This document shows, in pieces, positions 1 through 3,707 of a DNA stretch of 5,208 bases; position 1 is the first letter of the stretch, and every line of letters starts with the position of its first letter. The DNA is from Thermoguttaceae bacterium. GTDB lineage: Bacteria; Planctomycetota; Planctomycetia; Pirellulales; Thermoguttaceae. Made by a program: the position numbers and the translations under genes. Under the pieces are notes generated by a model. The model worked only from the letters and a program-made list of their open reading frames with translations. It ran no database searches and was not told the origin of the DNA. The DNA lies in assembly GCA_017454585.1 (NCBI GenBank), contig JAFTCU010000033.1, forward strand, positions 1-5,208. Reading direction: 5' to 3'.

Positions 1-487
1 CGGTGAGGAGAAAAACCCGCACTCGTTCTTCCGCTACTTGTGGAGCGCAGACGGCCAGCTCCTCCAGAAAGCCATCAGCCCCGCCAAACTCCGCGAAACC
101 AAACCCGATTTGAACGTGGACCGCGATTTCAGCCGGTACGATATTGGGGGCTGGGACCTCGGCTACTCGACCGCCTACTGGGACGCCGATCCGCAGAAAG
201 AGATCATCATGAACCATTTCGGGAAGCCGTATTCCTACGGCCGCGACGAGTTCTGCGAGCCGTATTTCCGGTTCAACGCGGGATCCATCGTGAAGGTCTG
301 CGACGTGGTGGGCGACTGGCGTGAGGAGCTTTTCGTGACCGCGCCGGGCGAGCTGCGGATCTACACGACGAAGATCCCGGCCGAGACCCGCCGCCCGACG
401 CTCATGCAGGACCGGAACTACCGCGCCAGCATCACCGAAGCGTCGATGGGTTACGGCCAGTCGCCGCTTCTGGGCGAGGGGCTTTAA
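1..487 (+). CDS. Rhamnogalacturonan lyase, PL11 family, C-terminal fragment
   Basis: This is the last 161 codons of a gene that begins before the window. The frame is open from base 2, so the TTG at 38 is internal and not a start. The protein resembles the C-terminal end of PL11 rhamnogalacturonan lyases (YesW/YesX type), secreted beta-propeller enzymes that cut the rhamnose-galacturonate backbone of pectin by beta-elimination. Matching blocks are AYWDADPQKEII (family: WWDGD..RELL), then CDVVGDWREELFV, ELRIYTTKIP, RRPTLMQDRNYR and a final GYGQSPLLGEGL. The family usually ends near Y-N-Q-P-P-H-x-x-F-Y-L-G, so this tail is clearly diverged and lacks the PPH segment. The catalytic and calcium-binding blades would lie upstream and cannot be judged. 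A short hairpin follows 22 bases after the stop. The family assignment rests on remembered motif patterns; an inactive or altered-specificity relative is possible. Confidence 0.8.
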   Translation, partial: GEEKNPHSFFRYLWSADGQLLQKAISPAKLRETKPDLNVDRDFSRYDIGGWDLGYSTAYWDADPQKEIIMNHFGKPYSYGRDEFCEPYFRFNAGSIVKVCDVVGDWREELFVTAPGELRIYTTKIPAETRRPTLMQDRNYRASITEASMGYGQSPLLGEGL

Positions 488-509
488 AGTCTTAAAAAAA
501 GAGTGAAAA

Positions 510-533
510 GGGTGTGACTCAGAGTTCACGCCC
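510..533 (+). terminator. Possible weak or bidirectional terminator hairpin after the lyase gene
   Basis: GGGTGTGA (510-517) can pair with TCACGCCC (526-533), giving an 8-bp stem with one G-U pair and an 8-base loop, starting 22 bases after the stop. No T run follows on the + strand. On the - strand the stem is followed by TTTTCACTC and then seven T, so it looks better as a leftward terminator, though no leftward gene is visible here. Confidence 0.3.
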
Positions 534-563
534 GGCCCGGGGCCGCGTCTGGCCATTTCAGGA

Positions 564-604
564 GCGCAGATTTGGCGGATGATTGCGGATCCAAGCGGAT
601 TTTA
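564..604. repeat. GCGGAT short tandem run with 10-bp phase
   Basis: GCGGAT occurs at 575-580, 585-590 and 595-600, exactly 10 bp apart and separated by GATT and CCAA. A related unit, GCGCAGATTTG, comes immediately before at 564-574. The run ends about 16 bases before the 35-bp inverted repeat. It looks like a degenerate short-period array, not coding sequence. No function is assigned. Confidence 0.5.
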
Positions 605-620
605 AATATTCCAAAATCAT

Positions 621-752
621 TTTTAAGCCGCAAAGAACGCAAAGGACGCAAAGAGGATAAAAATGAGGTTTGAGAGTGATTTCCGTGTGCCGCGTGTTGA
701 TCGGTAACAAGAAAAAACTCTTTGCGTCCTTTGCGTTCTTTGCGGCTTAAAA
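621..752. repeat. Perfect 35-bp inverted repeat built from CGCAAAGRA 9-mers
   Basis: Bases 621-655 are the exact reverse complement of 718-752, with a 62-base centre. Each arm is itself a short tandem array, CGCAAAGAA, CGCAAAGGA, CGCAAAGAG, preceded by TTTTAAGC. The centre has no obvious open frame or internal symmetry. In RNA this would be a very stable 35-bp stem; in DNA, a cruciform or foldback element. The design (three short units per arm, inverted around a centre of about 60 bases) matches elements A and B although the unit differs. GCAAAG-type motifs like this recur in gaps of many bacterial genomes, so a dispersed family is likely. I cannot attach a published name. Confidence 0.85.
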
Positions 753-765
753 CCCCATTGGCGCG

Positions 766-897
766 CCTCTTTCAGATCTCACGCGGAGCTGCGGAGACGC
801 GGAGGATCAGAGGGCACGTATGCGCGAATTTCAACGGCTCTACGGATTCCCAACCTTCCCAACGATAAAACTCCGCGGCTCCGCATCTCCGCGTGAG
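766..897 (+). repeat. Element A: dispersed palindromic repeat (NYGCGGAG family)
   Basis: The arms at 778-804 and 871-897 are inverted 27-mers with two mismatches around a 66-base centre. Each arm is CTC followed by three 8-mers (ACGCGGAG, CTGCGGAG, ACGCGGAG in the left arm). The element aligns with element B (1826-1939, opposite strand) through the left flank CCTCTTTCARAT, both arms and the loop; only an 18-base stretch (831-848) is absent from B. The left and right arms differ at the same unit-3 base in both copies, so the whole element was copied, not just its arms. It lies upstream of the LRR gene and may affect its leader or promoter. Confidence 0.85.
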
Positions 898-912
898 TTA
901 AAATGTGGTTTT

Positions 913-939
913 GCGTTTTAATTATTTTTCCGGTACGCG
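913..939 (+). repeat. Left copy of 27-bp inverted repeat flanking the LRR gene
   Basis: GCGTTTTAATTATTTTTCCG followed by GTACGCG is the reverse complement of 1771-1797 apart from one base. The copy starts 15 bases after element A and 36 bases before the LRR start codon. Its A+T-rich core (916-929) could include a promoter -10 region, but I found no convincing -10/-35 pair with normal spacing. Confidence 0.85.
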
Positions 940-948
940 CTTACCGGA
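929..948 (+). promoter_or_regulatory. Small hairpin in the LRR gene leader
   Basis: TCCGGTA (929-935) pairs perfectly with TACCGGA (942-948) around the 6-base loop CGCGCT. It lies 27 bases before the start codon and its left half is part of the 27-bp inverted repeat. It could be an operator-like palindrome or an mRNA leader stem; the sequence does not decide. Confidence 0.3.
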
Positions 949-975
949 TGAACCTCAAAAGAAAGGTTCTGACCC

Positions 976-1788
976 ATGAAAACCCTGACGCTCCCGTTTT
1001 TTTCACTTTTGAGCGTTTTTCTGACGGCCGGAATCGCACTGGCCGACGTGTGGTTCCTGCCGTTTATCGACGCCGTTCCGGTTCCCGCGCAACACCAAAC
1101 CTGGGTACCACCTGACGAGGATTCAGACTTGAAAGCGAAAAAAGACGGTTTGTACGAGTGGAAACGGGTCGAGCCGGACGGGACGGAAACGCCCGTGGTG
1201 ATTCCCGAGGGGGTGACGAAGATCAAAACGGCAGAGTTTGCGCTCAATGACGCGTTGACGTCAGTGGTGATCCCCAAAAGTGTGACGAAGATTGAAGACC
1301 GGGCTTTCCGCAGCTGCAGCTCCCTGAAGACCGTGGTGATCCCCGAAGGCGTGACGAAGATTGGACCGTGGGCGTTCTATGGCTGCACTTCCTTAAAGTC
1401 CGTCATGATTCCAGACAGCGTAAAGGAAATCGGTCCGGGAGCATTCGCGTTCTGTACCGGTTTGACGGAATGGCCGATTTCCTCAAATCATCCTTTTTTC
1501 AAACGCGACGGAAACGTTTTGTTGACTAAAGACGGGAAGAAACTGGTCGCCTGTCTTCCTCCGGCAAAGGAATACCGGATTCCTGAAGGGGTGACGGAAA
1601 TTGGTGACTATGCGTTTTATGGCTGCGTTTTCTTAACGTCCGTGGAGATTCCTGAAAGCGTGACGGTGATCGGAGACTACGCGTTCGAGAATTGCCCGAA
1701 TCTGACGATCCACGCGCCAGCGGGGGCGGAGGCGGAGGAATATGCCAAGTGGTATCAAATCCCCTTTAACCGCGTACCGGGAAAATAA
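976..1788 (+). CDS. Secreted BspA-like leucine-rich-repeat protein
   Basis: A 270-residue protein. The start is supported by GAAAGG nine bases upstream. Residues 1-23 form a Sec signal peptide: K2, a hydrophobic stretch and a likely ALA cleavage site before D24. Residues 24-73 are a non-repeat leader. From about residue 74 there are BspA/TpLRR-type repeats (LRR_5) of 23 residues with pattern VVIPEGVTKIGxxAFxxCxxLKS: four at 74-165, then a break (166-200) with the family's DGNVLLTKDGKKLVACLPP insert, then two more at 201-246. The C-terminal APAGAEAEEYAKWYQIPFNRV is the usual BspA-like capping end. No membrane anchor or sorting motif is seen, so export to periplasm or exterior is inferred. Such proteins mediate binding or surface contact, but the ligand is unknown. 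The first repeats are also similar as DNA with a 69-bp period (1195, 1264, 1333). The last residues and stop lie inside an inverted repeat matching the upstream region. Confidence 0.88.
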   Translation: MKTLTLPFFSLLSVFLTAGIALADVWFLPFIDAVPVPAQHQTWVPPDEDSDLKAKKDGLYEWKRVEPDGTETPVVIPEGVTKIKTAEFALNDALTSVVIPKSVTKIEDRAFRSCSSLKTVVIPEGVTKIGPWAFYGCTSLKSVMIPDSVKEIGPGAFAFCTGLTEWPISSNHPFFKRDGNVLLTKDGKKLVACLPPAKEYRIPEGVTEIGDYAFYGCVFLTSVEIPESVTVIGDYAFENCPNLTIHAPAGAEAEEYAKWYQIPFNRVPGK

Positions 1789-1797
1789 TTAAAACGC
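1771..1797 (-). repeat. Right copy of 27-bp inverted repeat, overlapping the LRR stop codon
   Basis: This is the reverse complement of 913-939 with one mismatch. Bases 1771-1788 encode the final residues R-V-P-G-K and the TAA stop; the remaining nine bases lie in the 3' untranslated region. A transcript spanning both copies could pair its ends. Confidence 0.85.
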
Positions 1798-1825
1798 GAA
1801 CAATTTCGGCGTATGTTGTTTTTGG

Positions 1826-1939
1826 CTCACGCGGAGCTGCGGAGCCGCGGAGATTTATTGTTGGGATGGTTGAGAATTCGCGCCTCCCCAGTCTCTAATC
1901 CTCCGCGTCTCCGCAACTCCGCGTGAGATTTGAAAGAGG
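1826..1939 (-). repeat. Element B: inverted copy of the NYGCGGAG palindromic repeat
   Basis: The arms at 1826-1852 and 1901-1927 are inverted 27-mers with two mismatches around a 48-base centre. Read on the - strand it aligns with element A: 37 of 39 bases over flank plus first arm, 18 of 26 and 18 of 22 over the two loop halves, and 26 of 27 over the last arm. It lacks the 18 bases found at 831-848 in A. It begins 37 bases after the LRR stop, so in that transcript it would be a strong 3' stem-loop and may protect or end the message. Confidence 0.85.
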
Positions 1940-2105
1940 GGATGTACGCACTGGTCGGATGTTTTTTTTGAAACGACGAGGGAAGTGGAGTCTTCCGGAG
2001 TGTGACAGTACCGAAGCCGAAGGTTTCATTTGCCGCTTTCACTTAGAGACCAGAAATTTGACGATGAAAACGGGTTTTCTCGTGGGGAACGTCCAGCGCG
2101 CCTCC

Positions 2106-2138
2106 GCGGCAAACGCCTCTTTGAGGCGGTATTGCCGC
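2106..2138. terminator. Two-tier hairpin between convergent genes
   Basis: GCGGCAA (2106-2112) pairs with TTGCCGC (2132-2138). Inside it CGCCTC (2114-2119) pairs with GAGGCG (2123-2128) around TTT. The 13 base pairs are interrupted by a 1x3 internal loop. No T run follows on either strand, so a terminator role is only suggested by position. Confidence 0.35.
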
Positions 2139-2146
2139 AAGGGAAA

Positions 2147-2180
2147 GCGATGAATGTCGCTTGCGCGACTGTATCATCGC
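2147..2180 (-). terminator. Likely terminator of the oxidoreductase gene
   Basis: Eight bases past the oxidoreductase stop, GCGATGA (2147-2153) pairs with TCATCGC (2174-2180). Within this GTCGC (2156-2160) pairs with GCGAC (2165-2169); on the - strand the loop is GCAA, a GNRA-type tetraloop. It is followed on the - strand by TTTCCCTT, only a weak T tract. Position and stability support termination or 3'-end protection. Confidence 0.45.
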
Positions 2181-2188
2181 ACTCCAAA

Positions 2189-3379
2189 TTAATGCACTTC
2201 GTCCAGTTTTACGAAACGGCGTTCTTCCGCCGCGATCAGGGCCGCTTCCAGAATGCGCTGGGTCTGGTACGCGTCCTCGAAAGTCGCCAGAGGGATGAGC
2301 GGCTCCTGGCCGTTCACCATGCGCAGGACGTCGTACGCCATGTTCGTGAACGTGTGCTCGTAGCCGATCAAATGCCCGTCCGGCCACCAGTTTTTCACGT
2401 ACGGATGATCCGCGCCGTGCGTGCAGAGGATCGTCGTCCAGCCCTGGACGCCCGACGGGACACGAGCGTCGTAGTACTGCAGCTCGTTCGCCCGGTCGAA
2501 GCAGAATTTTAACGAGCCTTTCGTCCCGTTGATCTCGAACCCGTGCGTGTTTTTGTTCCCAGTCGCGCGGCGGGTCGCTTCGAAACTTCCCACCGCCCCG
2601 TTCGTGAATCTGGCAAGGTAAAGTACCGCGTCATCGACCGTAACATCGTCCCAGATCTCCTCGTCGGCCTGGCACTCGGCGATGGTCATGCGACTCGTGC
2701 CGGTCTTCATCACGCGGCGCTTTTTGATGAACGTTTTGCTGACGGCGCCGCAGATCTCCTCGACCTCGACGCCCGCCACAAAGCGCGCCATGTCGGTGAT
2801 GTGGGCGTTCAAATCGCCGTGAGCCCCGCTTCCAGCCAGTTCCTTTTTGAAGCGCCACCGCATCGGGATCGTTTCATCGGCCCAGCCCTGAAGGTACGAT
2901 GCGCGGACGTGCAGGATCTCGCCCAGTTCGCCGGCCTTGACGAGCTGGTGGGCGTAGGCGACTGCCGGGACGCGCCGGTAAATGTACCAGACGAAAGCCG
3001 GGACGTTATTCCTGCGGGCCGCCTCGGCCATTTCCCGGGCGTCGTCGAGCGTCGCGGCGATCGGCTTCTCGCAGCAGCAGATCTTCCCGGCGTCCAGAGC
3101 GGCTTTGGCCGGCGGGGCGTGCATGAAGTTCGGCGTCACAATATCGACCAGGCCGATTTCGGGGGACCGGACCGTTTCCTCCCAGTTGGTCGAGGCGTTG
3201 GCCCAGCCCCATTTTTTCGCGAAGATCTCGGGCTTTTCGGCCTCCATCCCGTACACCGTGTGCATGACCGGCACGACTTCCGGATCGAAGAATTTGCAAA
3301 CCTGGCTCCATGCGTTGGAGTGAGACCGGCCCATGAAGCCCTGGCCGATCATGGCGACGTTGATTTTTTTCTGAGTCAT
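2189..3379 (-). CDS. Gfo/Idh/MocA family NAD(P)-dependent oxidoreductase
   Basis: A 396-residue cytoplasmic dehydrogenase, a normal length for the family. I chose the ATG at 3379 because AGGA lies seven bases upstream, a near-consensus promoter lies just beyond, and the Rossmann fold begins at once (INVAMIGQGFMGRSH). The frame remains open to 3505, but that extension crosses the promoter. Visible motifs are the dinucleotide loop GQGFMG (12-17), the EKP signature (104-106, for nicotinamide/substrate binding) and the catalytic-type GDLNAHITD (188-196, H193 likely acid/base). The C-terminal alpha/beta domain includes RFTNGAVGSFEATR and GFEINGTKGSLKF. The order of blocks (AGSGAHGD, NGAVGSFEATR, HPY, GYE) recalls levoglucosan-dehydrogenase or inositol-dehydrogenase-like members. 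Substrate cannot be fixed; a sugar, polyol or anhydrosugar is likely. An unusual CCC (101-103) precedes EKP. The gene stands alone, convergent with the LRR gene and divergent from pyruvate kinase. Confidence 0.9.
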   Translation of the reverse strand: MTQKKINVAMIGQGFMGRSHSNAWSQVCKFFDPEVVPVMHTVYGMEAEKPEIFAKKWGWANASTNWEETVRSPEIGLVDIVTPNFMHAPPAKAALDAGKICCCEKPIAATLDDAREMAEAARRNNVPAFVWYIYRRVPAVAYAHQLVKAGELGEILHVRASYLQGWADETIPMRWRFKKELAGSGAHGDLNAHITDMARFVAGVEVEEICGAVSKTFIKKRRVMKTGTSRMTIAECQADEEIWDDVTVDDAVLYLARFTNGAVGSFEATRRATGNKNTHGFEINGTKGSLKFCFDRANELQYYDARVPSGVQGWTTILCTHGADHPYVKNWWPDGHLIGYEHTFTNMAYDVLRMVNGQEPLIPLATFEDAYQTQRILEAALIAAEERRFVKLDEVH

Positions 3380-3427
3380 GGCAGATTCCTGAATTCTGAG
3401 GGGTAAAAAATGAAAATCGGTCCTTTT

Positions 3428-3456
3428 AATATAGCACCGGCGGAACGCTTTGTCAA
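3428..3456 (-). promoter_or_regulatory. Sigma-70-type promoter of the oxidoreductase gene
   Basis: Read on the - strand, a perfect -35 TTGACA (3456-3451) is followed after exactly 17 bases by -10 TATATT (3433-3428). TGC just before it makes an extended -10. Transcription would start near 3421, giving a leader of about 40 bases. Spacing and match make this the best-supported regulatory site in the window. Confidence 0.8.
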
Positions 3457-3546
3457 GCGGCGGGAGAAAATTTCCACCTTTTTTAAAAGATTTGGAGTTT
3501 TTCAAAGGGTTTTACCCCGGGAGGGCTTTTAAGGATCTGGGTTTTG

Positions 3547-3555
3547 TGGTAGAAT
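3547..3555 (+). promoter_or_regulatory. Possible extended -10 promoter for pyruvate kinase
   Basis: TGGTAGAAT fits an extended -10 (TGN plus TAGAAT). The upstream -35 is poor: CTTTTA (3526-3531) at 18 bases is the best candidate. If used, the start would be near 3562, placing the whole AATTACG palindrome in a leader of about 145 bases. Confidence 0.35.
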
Positions 3556-3562
3556 AATCATG

Positions 3563-3666
3563 AATTAGGAATGCGTAATGCGTAATTAAAAAAATGGGTT
3601 CAAGTCTTTCTGAAACCACATTACGCGAAGCGATAATTGAGAATTACGCATTACGAATTACGCATT
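3563..3666. repeat. AATTACGCATTACG palindromic repeat in the pyruvate kinase leader
   Basis: CGTAATGCGTAATT (3574-3587) is the exact reverse complement of AATTACGCATTACG (3642-3655), with a 54-base centre. A shifted register also pairs: AATGCGTAAT (3570-3579) with ATTACGCATT (3657-3666). The right arm repeats AATTACG at 3642 and 3656, and a related ATTACGCGAAGCGATAATT lies in the centre (3620-3638). It shares the short-unit inverted architecture of the upstream repeats but has an A+T-rich unit. AATTACG-type repeats of this style are common in gaps of several bacterial groups, so this is probably a dispersed family. Confidence 0.75.
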
Positions 3667-3707
3667 GACCCCCTTTTTCCTCCTGGTTTTTTTGAGGACC
3701 AAATTTC

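Larger units (their letters stand above)
488..975. other. 488-base gene-free, repeat-rich intergenic region
   Basis: No convincing gene lies between the lyase stop and the LRR start. In order it holds an A7 tract (494-500) and a small hairpin (510-533), a GC-rich palindromic patch near 533-545, and a GCGGAT run with 10-bp phasing (564-604). A perfect 35-bp inverted repeat (621-752), element A (766-897), the left copy of a 27-bp inverted repeat (913-939), a 7-bp-stem hairpin (929-948) and the LRR ribosome binding site (GAAAGG, 961-966) follow. An open frame from 903 overlaps the LRR gene in another frame and resembles no known protein. Confidence 0.75.
1789..2188. other. 400-base gap between convergent genes
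   Basis: The gap holds the end of the 27-bp repeat, element B (1826-1939), a T8 tract (1962-1969) and two hairpins (2106-2138 and 2147-2180). Bases 1940-2105 show nothing I can name. Open frames across it start inside the repeat or lack a ribosome binding site and resemble no known family, so I call no gene. Confidence 0.7.
3380..3707. other. 328-base divergent intergenic region
   Basis: The region separates the oxidoreductase (leftward) from pyruvate kinase (rightward). It holds the leftward promoter (3428-3456), an A+T-rich stretch, a possible rightward extended -10 (3547-3555), the AATTACG palindromic repeat (3563-3666), a C/T-rich tract (3669-3683) and the pyruvate kinase ribosome binding site (3694-3698). 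No gene is seen in it. Confidence 0.7.

Noticed and set aside
38..40. TTG at 38 as the start of the first gene
   Set aside because: The frame is open to the window edge and the PL11-like C-terminal fold needs much more sequence upstream, so the codon is internal.
564..904. CRISPR array
   Set aside because: The repeats are short-period and palindromic pairs, not regularly spaced direct repeats with unique spacers, and no cas genes are present.
903..1115. 70-codon + strand open frame overlapping the LRR gene start
   Set aside because: It overlaps the signal-peptide region in another frame, starts within an A+T-rich repeat flank and shows no family resemblance.
766..1939. Classical insertion sequence
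   Set aside because: The terminal inverted repeats are long, but the only gene inside encodes an LRR protein with no transposase motif, and no target-site duplication is evident.
1923..2153. 76-codon + strand open frame after element B
   Set aside because: Its start lies inside the palindromic arm, there is no ribosome binding site, and the composition looks random. The 29-codon ATG subframe at 2064 also lacks a ribosome binding site.
2543..3406. Long + strand open frame of 287 codons opposite the oxidoreductase
   Set aside because: It is antisense to a clear Gfo/Idh/MocA gene. High G+C codon bias leaves the opposite strand open, and the translation has no recognisable domain.
3380..3505. 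N-terminal extension of the oxidoreductase by 42 residues
   Set aside because: The extension runs across a consensus -35/-10 promoter, lacks family similarity, and the Rossmann motif and a good ribosome binding site match the ATG at 3379.
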